From assembly GCA_021014325.1 (NCBI GenBank), contig JAJGQC010000702.1, forward strand, positions 87,501-151,500: a stretch of 64,000 bases of DNA, written 5' to 3'. The position numbers and the translations under genes were made by a program. The notes beneath the pieces are model-generated. The model was not told the origin of the DNA, did no database searches, and saw nothing but the letters and a program-made list of their open reading frames with translations. The DNA comes from Plazaster borealis (taxonomy: Eukaryota > Echinodermata > Asteroidea > Forcipulatida > Labidiasteridae). Shown here in pieces: positions 32,273 to 42,800 of this stretch (its first letter is position 1; each line of letters opens with the position of its first letter).

Positions 32273-32601
32273 TTGATGGAGTCTGTGGCCACAGTCTTGG
32301 AATGGAAGATGGTAGCATCCCTGATCAAAGAATAACACTATCCTCTACTGGTGAAGGTCTACGTCAATGCTCAAATAACCCTAAAGGACGACTAGATGTG
32401 TCTGGTGGCTGGTGTCCCTCAGAGAGTGATAGAGACACTGCATGGTACCAGGTGGACTTACAACATCCTGCACTGATTCAAGGTGTTATAATACAGGGCA
32501 ACCACCAAAAAGGTATCTGGGTGACAGAGTTCCTGATTGCATACAGTGGCAATGCACAAGACTGGGGATACATAGGAGGGACATCTGAGGTCAATGCACA
32601 G
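32273..32601 (+). CDS. F5/8C domain 2, first exon
   Basis: Encodes G-V-C-G-H-S-L-G-M-E-D-G-S-I-P-D, a G-G-W-C-P-S-E segment, A-W-Y-Q-V-D-L and V-I-I-Q-G-N. Cysteines at the start, before N-N-P-K-G-R-L and in G-W-C-P match those of domains 3 and 4. Acceptor TCTTCAG, donor CAG|gtatga; enters in phase 1 and leaves in phase 0, exactly like the first exon of domain 1. Confidence 0.92.
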
Positions 32602-33136
32602 GTATGACATCATACATAAATGGCAGAAAATCATCATGCAGATAAATGAATTGAAATATCAACAACATAAAGCAATGCCTTAGCAGTTAGTATTGTTTCT
32701 TCAATGAGTCACTGAAATGGCATGGGTGCAATTCCTTCAAAATCAACAAGAATATCATAATATTGTGTTTTGTTTATTTTTCCATATTGCTTTTATTACA
32801 CATTGGAAGTCAAGATTATACAATTAAAACAAAAGAAACTGAAAAGTAATAGCTATGACAGCTTTTGTATACCAAACTGACATAACTTGATTTCTCCACA
32901 AGAAATTAGCAGCATATAATTCTTACAACCCTTGTGGTTTTCAACCATTGTAGCTTTGAGATGGTTAGTTCTAGTTGTCATCGAGAGTCAAAAGATTTTT
33001 TCACGTAACATTATTCCTTCAAAATACGTATAGCAGCATATGACAGCAGAACTTCTTACGACCAATGTGTATTCCATCCATTCTAACTTTGAGATGATTT
33101 GTTGTGAATGAGCATCAAATTTATTTTCCTTCACAG

Positions 33137-33278
33137 AGATTCCCTGGAAATAGAGACAGAAACACCAGAGTAACCAACATGTTCAATGAGGGAATCAGAG
33201 CACGCTACATCCGCATCATACCAACTGGGTATCAAGGCGATCGTCCATCAATGCGTGTTGAACTCCTTGGATGTAACG
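33137..33278 (+). CDS. F5/8C domain 2, second exon
   Basis: Encodes R-F-P-G-N-R-D-R-N-T-R-V-T-N, R-A-R-Y-I-R-I-I-P, and V-E-L-L-G-C-N at the end. Acceptor TTCACAG, donor ACG|gtaagg, phase 0 to phase 1. One codon longer than the matching exons of the other domains. Confidence 0.92.
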
Positions 33279-33581
33279 GTAAGGTCATCTTATAAACAAC
33301 CCTTGTGTTTACTTCACAAATAAAACATCAAATAAACACACATGTAGAAGTTTATTTGATATAATTGCCAATGCATATTGAAAACAACAACCAATATAGT
33401 TACTTTACAAGTAAAAGGAAAATTGTATATAATTTGAAAAAAAACAGGAGAGCCTTCATTTCCTCTTTGTCTGAATTTTAAACCAAAGAGATCTTTTACC
33501 TTTTTTAGAAATGTTTTTTTTCCGATCCAGCAGAAACATTTTACCAGACAATTTTAACATCTGATTTAACTAATTACAGAC

Positions 33582-33762
33582 ATCTTCACTGTGTGGCTTT
33601 TGGAACATAATTTGTTTTGTTTTGGTACACAGTATGGAAATTGGATTATGTAATCCTTGACAGCACAATTGGCAATTGCGATGTCAAGGATTACATAATC
33701 CAATTTGCATACTGTGTACCAAAACCAAACAAGTTATGTTCCAAAAGCCACACAGTGAAGAT
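33582..33762. repeat. Near-perfect 180-bp inverted repeat
   Basis: Arms of about 80 bp (ATCTTCACTGTGTGGCTTTT at the left; its complement at the right end) surround a short centre near CACAATTGGCAATTGCGA. It lies in the intron between domains 2 and 3 and could fold into a long hairpin in the pre-mRNA. Probably a foldback MITE. Confidence 0.92.
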
Positions 33763-33844
33763 CATGATGATCATCATTATAATGCTGCATTAATAAGACA
33801 TACTTCAGTAATGCTAATATTGAGTTTCTATTAATCTTTAATAG

Positions 33845-34179
33845 AACGCTGGTTTTGTTTGCAACGTCTTGGAATGGGAGATGGTACCATTCCTGACTAC
33901 TGCATCACAGCATCAAGTACAAATGAGAAGGTAGATGGTAACTGTCAACCAAGCAATGCACGACTCACTCAATCAGCAAACAGTAATACTATTGGCTGGT
34001 GCCCTGAACCTAATGACAACAAACCATGGTTACAGATTGATCTAGAAATTAGAGTCACAGTAGAGGGAATTATGATGCTGCAGGGATCTGATCAGGGAAC
34101 CAGTGTAGATATGAGTCATGAGTACCAACTGGAGTACAGTGATGACCAGAGTGCTTGGCATAATATGAATTCAACACAG
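33845..34179 (+). CDS. F5/8C domain 3, first exon
   Basis: Encodes R-W-F-C-L-Q-R-L-G-M-G-D-G-T-I-P-D, N-C-Q-P-S-N-A-R-L, G-W-C-P-E-P-N, P-W-L-Q-I-D-L and Y-Q-L-E-Y-S. The C-G-H of the other domains is C-L-Q here. Acceptor TTTAATAG, donor CAG|gtaaga, phase 1 to phase 0. Confidence 0.9.
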
Positions 34180-34220
34180 GTAAGAACTTTGATGTCTAAC
34201 CTACACTGATGTGTTAATTG

Positions 34221-35458
34221 CATAGCTGCCAACTATTACGATTTTTTCGTAATTATTACGAATTTATCTTTGAGTTACGAAAATACAAATTGCTTGTTAA
34301 AAATTACGAGTTTCACCTTTCCCGCTATAGAAAGAAAAAAACTCTATTTTTTAACGCAACATTCTTTTTCAGCTTTGAAAAGTCGATTAAATTGTTTGTA
34401 TTTTATTTTGTGTAAATTGTAATCGATTCTTTGCCATTTAAATGCCGTATATATACACTGTATCACCATGAACGACTCTGGAAGAGTACTGAAGACTTTC
34501 GGTTTTTATAGTATCGATAAAAGTGCGTCGCAGGATACCAATAGCATGTTGTAAAAGTATCCAGAAAACGTGTGGAAACCAGCGACAGCATGCACGCGGA
34601 AGTGCGTTCGGCATTCTAGTCTTAGTCCAAGACGTCACTATCAAATACACGTAACTATCTTATATGATATTCGTGATAACCCAACAGAGGGCGCTATTCG
34701 GTCTTGAATTAAATTGAACGGTTCACGAAATCAAACCAGGGACAGTGACGCCCTCTGTTGTTCAAATTGATCCATTTGGTCTGTACTACTGTACATAACG
34801 ATGGCGTAGTGATTCATTCCACGGTTTGGAATCTATCCATGCGAATGACTTGGAACCAAGACTATAGGCATACATGTTTACACGGAGACCTGTCAAATTC
34901 TACATGCAGTACCGCGAGTACCTCCAGGTTTCTGTCGTCTACTTCCGCTGTCTTATTGATCGTTATGGCTTCCAGAGGTAAACATAAAGGACAATTTTAC
35001 AGTAGTAAATACAGTGATGAATTTTCTTTTATCACGGTTTCAAAGAAGGGAAACAACATGCATTTTGTAAAGTATGTCGACGGGACTTATCAGTAGCACA
35101 TGGCGGACGGTCTGACATAGTTACGCACTCAAAAGCCAAAGTCCATCTCACAAATGTTCAAGATGAGGCACAAACAACAAAATTGACATCATTCATGTCA
35201 AGTTCACAGGATATCAACACTACTCGGGCCGAGTGTTTATTTACTGCTTTCTATTTAGAACATAACATACCTCTCTCAGACATTTTGTTTTTGTTTTTGG
35301 TGTCTTGTAATTTAAGAGAACAAAGACAACATCGCCTGGAAAGGGAGCACTCCCTAAAAATAACATTGAAATTTCATACAAATTGTGTGCATGTCAAATG
35401 CCTTGACATGCAACGATGTTTTATTACTAATTGAAATTTTCAAATGTTGGCAGCTATG
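34221..35458 (+). mobile_element. TIR transposon, internally deleted, 6-bp target duplication
   Basis: A 1238-bp insertion in the intron of domain 3. The ends are CATAGCTGCCAAC and its complement GTTGGCAGCTATG, flanked by TAATTG on both sides (34215-34220; 35459-35464). Short inverted pieces follow the left end (ATTACGA..TCGTAAT). It carries the start of a transposase-like gene but not the catalytic part. End layout and 6-bp duplication resemble those of the 18227 element; superfamily uncertain (hAT-like protein, but hAT normally makes 8-bp duplications; IS3EU or Dada-type are alternatives). Confidence 0.85.
34965..35434 (+). pseudogene. Transposase N-terminal fragment, frameshifted
   Basis: An ATG at 34965 opens about 43 codons. 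Near 35050 the sense moves to another frame that reads F-C-K-V-C-R-R-D-L-S-V-A-H-G-G-R-S-D-I-V-T-H-S-K, a BED-like zinc finger (C-x2-C with later histidines), then L-T-S-F-M-S-S-S and A-E-C-L-F-T-A-F-Y-L-E-H-N-I-P. This is the start of a transposase type common in aquatic animals. The catalytic core is missing. Confidence 0.65.
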
Positions 35459-35951
35459 TAATTGCTGCACATAAAGTGTCCATCATAAAAGCAAACTTTT
35501 TATGAGTTTGTGCTAAAACTTTTCAAATACTGGATTGAATATCAATAAAGAACTATTTTTATAAATCCATTTAGTCCCACAATGAAAACTGACAAGCAAA
35601 AACATTCAAATGGAATTGCATAATCATCTGCACCCTTTGATTATCCTACCAGATCACTGCACCAAACACAATGCAGCTGCCCCAATGGCTACAGCTACAT
35701 TGCAGCTATACATTTTGTAATGGGATTTTATAATGTCAGACCTGCATTCTTTGAATCCATTCAACTGTTGTGATTTGTCAATAAATTTAACAGGTGGAGC
35801 TAGATTGATGAGTCTACTGTGTCTAAAGTTAAATGTTGTATACAAGTGCAATGCTAGTCTTCAGTGCTGATGGGATCACACTGTTACAGTAAGTAAGGCT
35901 GTACATATGTTTAAACAAATTAAATTAAATTTTGCATTTGTATCACAACAG

Positions 35952-36090
35952 ATAATCAGAAAGAACACCGCATCAAGCTCTGAAGCTACCAGCATGTTTC
36001 ATCCACCAATCACAGCTCGTTATATCCGCATCAAACTAAACCAGACTGATGGCTCTCTATGGATACGTGTTGAACTCCTGGGATGTAAAG
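35952..36090 (+). CDS. F5/8C domain 3, second exon
   Basis: Encodes T-S-M-F-H-P-P-I-T-A-R-Y-I-R-I-K-L and I-R-V-E-L-L-G-C-K. The N-terminal part is less like the others (no F-x-G-N). Acceptor TCACAACAG, donor AAG|gtgagt, phase 0 to phase 1. A transposon insertion sits in the intron just before it. Confidence 0.88.
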
Positions 36091-36271
36091 GTGAGTTTCA
36101 ACAAGAAATGTTTAACTTGCATTATCATTCAGAATAGAAGCAATGGACTTATCAAGAAATGCTTTCAAAGAACCCCAATTACACAAGAAAAATCAGAATT
36201 CAGGACAAGGGTGCATTTTTATCATTTTGTGTAGCAATTTTTACTCTTAAAATGGTGTAACTCTATGCAGT

Positions 36272-36475
36272 TTAACCCTTTCATGCACCATTTATTTTAG
36301 TAAAAAATTGATCATATTAACTTTTTTTTGGTAAACGGTAACCCCCCAAAACAGGTCACAATAGCACCCTCAAGAGTCCTCTTTCCCATTCTGAAACTGT
36401 GTGGCTGTGCAATTTTTTAGTTTTCGTTTTACAACTATTTTTATGAACGGATTTAAAGAGATAAGTGGATTAACC
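36272..36475 (-). mobile_element. TTAA-type MITE, family 3, partial
   Basis: Starts TTAACCCTTTCATGCACC and continues through TTTATTTTAGTAAAAAATTGAT. It is an inverted copy of 37729-37959. The far end is poorly conserved. Confidence 0.7.
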
Positions 36476-36767
36476 ATTTTTTTAAGACTGTACACATTTT
36501 TTTTGGGAAAACCAAATACATCAAGAGATTGCTATCCATTATTAAGATTAAAAAGAGCCATTAAATAAAATTGTACAGAGTTGAACAATTAAGCAGTTAA
36601 TCCAATAAAAAATGGGGTTTCTTTTACTTAGAAAACCGGGAAAAAATTGAGTCATCATCAGCCGGCAAGTTGTGTTGTTTTAAAGAAAAGCCAAATGTGT
36701 ACTGCCATTTTTACACAACTTAACAAAATGTTATCAAAATCATGACTATACATATGTTTGTTTACAG

Positions 36768-37102
36768 TTCATTGGGTGTGTGGGCAACACCTTGGAATGG
36801 AAGATCATTCCATTCCTGACAGCAGAATAACAGCCTCTAGTACCAACCAGGACCAACCATGTCAGCCTAGTAATGGACGTTTGAATCATGTCATTGGTGG
36901 ATGGTGTCCATCGGAGAATGACAAACAATCTTCATGGCTACAGATTGACTTACTTATGGTGACTCCAGTTGAAGGGGTCATAATTCAAGGGATAGCTGGC
37001 AATACTTTGAACTGTGTTACAGCATTCCAAGTAGAATACAGCCTCAACAACAACACCTGGTACAATGTAAGTGGCCATGGAGCATCTACAGGACAACCTC
37101 AG
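36768..37102 (+). CDS. F5/8C domain 4, first exon
   Basis: Encodes V-C-G-Q-H-L-G-M-E-D-H-S-I-P-D-S-R-I-T, P-C-Q-P-S-N-G-R-L, G-G-W-C-P-S-E-N-D, S-W-L-Q-I-D-L and F-Q-V-E-Y-S. Several N-x-S/T sites (for example N-V-S) suggest a glycosylated extracellular protein. Acceptor TTTACAG, donor CAG|gtaaat, phase 1 to phase 0. Confidence 0.92.
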
Positions 37103-37500
37103 GTAAATGGTTTCTTCATTTCAATAGCAAGCTTCATGTTTTCAATTTACAATTCTGACTCTGAATTATGAACATGAATTATTCCTGAAACTCATTGCAA
37201 ACAGAGAACACTGGTTAATCTTTGAACCCCATTGCAAAAATTGCTTAAGAAAATTACTTTATTTGAAGTAGAATCCATTGAACCAAACAAATATAAATGA
37301 CATCAACATTTGGATTTCAAAACATTGCATTAGAAAACTTTGTTCGTTTTAGAAATTCTATGGAACCAAACATCGCTGTTTAGAATTAAAAAAGTTTACA
37401 TCAGAGTGTAAATAAAAAAGTTGTTTTGACAACCTGTTTTACTGTTTAATAAGTTTTACTAAACATGCATGCCTTTTATTTTATTTATTTTTTTTAACAG

Positions 37501-37639
37501 ACATTCCGTGGTAACACTGACCAATCAACACCTGTTACTAACAAATTTGAGCCGCCAATCAGAGCACGCATCATCCGTATCAGACCAATCACTTACGAGG
37601 GATATCCAGCGATGCGCATTGAACTCATTGGATGCAGAA
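37501..37639 (+). CDS. F5/8C domain 4, second exon
   Basis: Encodes T-F-R-G-N-T-D-Q-S-T-P-V-T-N, R-A-R-I-I-R-I-R-P and M-R-I-E-L-I-G-C-R. Acceptor TTTTTAACAG, donor GAA|gtaagt, phase 0 to phase 1. The last codon is completed by the fibrinogen-like exon at 38652. Confidence 0.92.
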
Positions 37640-37728
37640 GTAAGTTTATCATTTTAGTTAAAAAAGAAGGATTTCAATTCTATCCCGTGTTTTTGTTTTT
37701 GCGAATTGTTGGTGTTTTGATCTCACTA

Positions 37729-37959
37729 TTAACTCTTTCACAAGCCGAGCGACCGGTTTAAATCCCTTGAGAAAAATAGTTGTGAAATGAAAAATAAAGA
37801 TCACATGGCCACACAGTTTATAGAATGGGAAAGAGGACTCTTGAGTGTGCTATTGCTATTGGTTTTTTTGGGGGTCACCATTTGCAAAAAACGAGTAAAC
37901 AATTAAAGTGTCCATATAATCAATTTATCACTAAAATAAATGGTGCATGAAAGGGTTAA
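37729..37959 (+). mobile_element. TTAA-type MITE, family 3
   Basis: About 230 bp with ends TTAACTCTTTCA and TGAAAGGGTTAA. It shares GGGAAAGAGGACTC and AAATAAATGGTGCATGAAAG blocks (inverted) with 36272-36475. Together with that copy it brackets the first exon of domain 4. Confidence 0.8.
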
Positions 37960-37969
37960 GGCACTGTTT

Positions 37970-38188
37970 AAAGGGGGACCGTCGTCATGATCATAGCAGG
38001 CTTGTGACTGTAAATGGAATAATGAACTCTAACCCAGTAACTGCATGTGCGTGTGCTGGCCAGTACTAGTAATAACGGCACCCTGTGTGATGTGAGGCAC
38101 GCATGCTGTAACTGGGTTAGAGTTCATAATTCCATGTAGAGCCACAGGGAGACAGTCATTATGATCATCATGACTACAGTCCCATTTA
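37970..38188. mobile_element. Foldback MITE, 219 bp
   Basis: The left half (GACCGTCGTCATGATCA, GAATAATGAACTCTAACCCA) and right half (TGGGTTAGAGTTCATAATTC, TGATCATCATGACTACAGTC) are inverted copies around a centre near 38050-38090. It lies in the last intron. Confidence 0.82.
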
Positions 38189-38651
38189 AATATTCATGTC
38201 ATCATTCAAACAGTGGGTATTACAAATCCTTTGAGAATGATAAATGTGCACAGAAGTCTCTTTACAGTGTTTGATTGTACTATACCTTGATGCTGTAAGA
38301 GCAATTGCAACACCTGCATCACTAATACTAGCACATCTAGTGACAAAATTGGTGTGTTATTTAAATCCAACACATTTTTGCACTAAGTTTTGAATACTTC
38401 AAAGACACAAAAGAATTTCCAGTTTGAAAATGCAGCTCTTTTTTGAGTTCATTTAGTTGTTGATCTACTGAATGTGGCTTGAAATGCTGAGAGAAAAATA
38501 AATCCCCAACTATACAACCTGACTGCACTCAGGAAGAATGCAAGTTCTAAACGCAGTGTACAATTTGTTTCCAATTGATTTGTATGATTTAAGATAACAA
38601 AGTTTTATTGTCAAAATGAATTCATGGTTTGTATTTTGTACTATTTTTCAG

Positions 38652-38935
38652 GTGGTATTCTTGAGACTGCCAACAATCAAGCTTTCAGCATTCACCATCA
38701 CACAGATTTTAAACGAGACGAAACTAACTGTCCAAGTCTGAATAGTGAAGGAGGTTGGTGGTTTAATAGATGCTCTGGTATACCTGGTGTAGATAATAAC
38801 CTTAATGCTGAATATATCCAACCTGGTGATATTACGGGTCCATACAAACAAGTCATTAGAGCTAGTGAATGGAATGGTTCTCGTATTGCAAGGACTGAAA
38901 TAAAAATTCGTCGCCAAACTCCACCTCGTGGCTAA
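38652..38935 (+). CDS. Half fibrinogen-related domain and stop (last exon)
   Basis: Encodes about 94 residues that look like the C-terminal half only of a fibrinogen-related (FReD) domain: N-N-Q-A-F-S-I, E-T-N-C-P-S, G-G-W-W-F-N-R-C, N-L-N-A-E-Y, and R-T-E-I-K-I-R before R-G and TAA at 38933-38935. The C-x12-C pair of the P domain is kept. The usual D-x-D calcium motif is altered (T-D-F-K-R-D). The N-terminal half (G-G-W-T, E-F-W-L-G-N) is absent from this exon and I could not find it in the preceding intron. Acceptor TTTTTCAG, entering in phase 1. Confidence 0.88.
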
Positions 38936-39361
38936 AAAAGGTTTCTGGATACAAAAAACATTGAAACCTTCTCCTGGCACTGAGATTACATTCATAAGAA
39001 CACTTGGTTATTTGTTTGTAAAACTTATTCCTCCAATTGAGTATCCTTATATTCAGTTAACGGATTGGCTGGATCTGTTCACACATTTAACTCCAATAAA
39101 TCACCTGTCACTCATGACTAACTATTATTTCAGTGTATGAACAACAAAGAAAATCTGGGCTTTCATTCTATTGAACAGACCTCAGACACTTCTACTTGAT
39201 GCCCATGGTTTGCCATTTTGGGAGTCAAATAGCATGTAGAGATATGGTGAGTGTGTACACGCCTAAAATGAGCATTGCACAGTAAAACACAGAGGGAAAC
39301 TGACTCCCAAAATGACCCAACCAAGATAATCTTGTGGTGATGACGTCAGGTGAATGGTGTC

Positions 39362-39367
39362 AATAAA
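39362..39367 (+). terminator. Possible polyadenylation signal
   Basis: AATAAA about 430 bp after the stop codon at 38935, followed by TTGTGTTTTCTGGTTTTG, a reasonable GU-rich element. It would give a short 3' untranslated region. Confidence 0.4.
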
Positions 39368-39666
39368 CTAAACGTGCAAAACAATCTGGCACTTTATCCA
39401 TCACATTGTGTTTTCTGGTTTTGTCTACCCAATGGTAAAAGTAAAGCACTCTTTGCACTATAATTCTGAGCAAAGGAATCACTAAACCAAGACTCAACCA
39501 AACAGTGAATCAAGTAATAATGTTTATCCAAGTCAATGATTGGCAATTTGTACTTGGTTTGACAAGCCTTAGATGCTCACTTTACATGCAAGATAAATGG
39601 TTCAATACTGTTATGATATGTGATGTAGCTATTGCTGATAATTATAGTAAAGGATTACTAGGAGCT

Positions 39667-39848
39667 GGGCCCAGTTTCATAGAGCTGTTCAAAAAAAAGT
39701 AGCTAAGCATTACGCTTATTAGAATGAGCTTACCAGCCAAATTACCATTTGACATGTACAATCTGTGACTGGTATCATGCTCATTTTTGCTTAGCAGGAG
39801 AACTGCCAGCAATATTTTCTGCTTAAGGAGCTCTATGAAATTGGGTCC
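39667..39848 (+). mobile_element. GGGCCC-type palindromic element
   Basis: Begins GGGCCCAGTTTCATAGAGCTG and ends AGCTCTATGAAATTGGGTCC, which are inverted copies. Internal blocks CTTACCAGCCAAATTACCAT and GACTGGTATCATGCTCAT recur in the cluster at 44575-45486 and at 49551-49775. Confidence 0.82.
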
Positions 39849-42800
39849 TGGTTATAAAGATTCCGAATCTTTAGCAGGATGGTTTCCATGTTTTCTTGGT
39901 TAAGTTCAGCAACAATTAATTCACTTTCATTACCACACATTCATATTCACTCATGTCTGTTGTCATCACTTTTACTTGTTGTCATCCCTGATGGATCTTG
40001 GGCTTGATACAAATGTAAAATATGTTCACACCCTATGTGTTTTTTGATTAGTTCTCACAACTTACTGTAAACAGGCCCGAACCAGGAATTATTTTTTTAG
40101 GGGGCAAATATGAATTAGGGGGGGGGGGGGAATATGAAAATAAATGTACATCGGTGCGTGTGCGCCGCCCGTTTTGCGACGCAGGGGGGAATTGGAAACA
40201 TTTTGAAAATGAAGACCCAATGCAAGCCATTTGGTCCATTTTTGCACTTATTTTTCTTGTGCGCACCATTTTCTTTTATTGTGGGTGGACTTTTTCTTTG
40301 TCTCATTTGATTTTTGGGATTTTTATTTATTTCTTTTGGGGGACTTTGGGGTTTTTTTTATGGGGGGTCGTCCGCCCCTAGTTCTGAGCCTGACTGTAAA
40401 CTACAGTGAGGGACATCCTAGATTGCACCAGTTAATATTGTTTTCTCGATTAATATGTTTACTTAATTTGTTTAACTTTTCTCATTTTTAATGATAAGAT
40501 ATTTTAAAACTTGGTGTATATTCTCTTGATATATCTTTGGTAAATGTTGTCATAGCTGAAACCATTTTTAGGATTAAGAAAGGACTCTCTTTTATTGAAA
40601 TTTTGAGGTGTTTGTACATGTATGAGAAGAGCATTTTAAACAAACTTGGTTAAAAGAAAAAATACGTCTACATATAAACTTTAGGAAAATGAGATTTTAG
40701 AAGTAGATCTGACAATATGAACAATCCACAATACAGCATGCCCTCTATAGTTTACATAGGAGAAGCCATTTTTCAAAGAGCGTTCAACTGAAGAAGAAAA
40801 ACTCAACTCAGTTTCATGCACAGGTAGTTTAGAACCTAACTTAAAGTGGCTGAGATGTTTGGAAAAACATTCACCAGCCTCACAAACATATCATCCGTGC
40901 CATAAATACAGCAAAGAAATACAACCTTACTGCTTTATGAAGGAAACATCACTCCTATATAACTTGTATTGCCTTATTGCCGCTGACTGCATGCAAAGCT
41001 TGATTGAACATAACCAACCATGTTGCAAACGGGTTACTCTTGATTGAAACCTTATTGTTACAGAAATGATGTTTTAAGAATGGGTTCTTATTTAAGATGA
41101 TGTAAACAAAAGTTTAAGAATTTGTAGTTAAAGTAAAGTTGATGCGTAAAGTTTTAGACTTTGCAATGTCGTTAATGTGATGTACTTGTGGACTGTTTAA
41201 AAATCTAGAATTCATCATCACCACTTGGGCTTCATGTGCATTTTGCAAATTTCATTACTGTTACTAAAGCTTGGCAGTCTAGTAAAGACAAAAACTGATA
41301 AATTTTGGGAACAAAGAAGTATCATGTGGGAATGAGATAAAAATGGGTTTTCTTTGCATCAATTTAGAAGGTTTTCAAAACGAATTCACTTCTTTCATTT
41401 AGTATTCAGAAACCAGTTTTAGAAAAATACAAAGGTAAAATATAAACAGTTGCCATGGTAACAGTAGGGTTTGTTTATTCTAATTATGACCCAAGATAAT
41501 ATTAAAGAAAAGTCACCAAAAAACAAAACAGTTTTATGTGAGAAACTATTGGGGGAACCTCCTGGTCCTAAAGTGTTAACAAGCATTGTGGGTAGAATCC
41601 AAATGACATGCTCTTTATTTGCTATTACATTTATATAAAAAAAACTGTGGCATACATGACTTCATCCTGTGTGTAGAATCCAATAGAAGAGATATAGGGT
41701 ATTGAACCCAAGACTTGCTACAATCTTAACCCTTAACAGACCGTTCCTTTCTGTATAATCACCATAAACCTGGACATTGCTAATCTTGTAGATTGTTTTA
41801 CTCTGTCAAAAATGTCATGAAAATTATTAAGAAACAGAAATACAGGGTTTTGTTGTAGAATTGTGCATTCTATGTTACCATGGGAAACATTGGACAATTT
41901 CAATTTGGTCCGATACCTTATCTTTGACCCTCTTGTTTGAGCTGGAATTAAGGCAAATCTAGCGGCCGTTCGTGACTGCTATGGGTGTTTCAGTACAAGC
42001 CGCTTGCGGCCGCTATGGTCTCTAAAGGGTTTACCACCTGACAATAAAGCTAGCCTGGTCAGGGACTCTTGTCAAGCAAATTGCCAACAGAACAATTAAA
42101 AGTAGTAAAGCAAACATGTTTTTATGCACACTGACCGCTGTTACTATTGATTAGCAAATGAGGAATTTCGAGAAGCAACTTTTACAATTTGTGTTGCATT
42201 TAGCAATGCTCTAATGGGAATGCAGTTACTGCTGTTGACCAGGTTAGCTTGACTCCTATCAAACGCAGTTTGATAAATTTGTAAAATCACAAACATCACA
42301 TTCCTCAATCTAGAATGGACACATGACACTTGTGTTAAGGCTAGCTTGACATGCAATTCATATTATTTCAAAAATTTAAATGTTTACACAGAGTGCCTTA
42401 ATTGTGATAACAGAGTATTTTGCATTTTCTTTTTTTCTGATATCAAGGAGTGTTGTAAGATTGGTGTAAACTATCATTATGTCATTGGTAAATTTTGTTG
42501 TAGCTGAAATCATTCTTAAAATTCATGAAGGAGTATCTTAGTTTACTCTGAAAGTTATTTATCCATGTAAAATGCAGAATTAAAAATATAAAGTTTAGGA
42601 ATGTAAACATTTTTGGTTTTGCGATAAAAACAGACTGAAAAAGTGTTTAAAAAGGCGAAGTTTTTGTAAAGCATAAGTTTTCACTGAAAAATGTGTAAAG
42701 AAAATATGTTTTATGAATGATTTTTATAGGTAATTCATGTAAAGCAAAAAGTGTACTGTTAAAAAAAGTGTGAATGTAAACAAGTGGTTTTTATGTGCAA

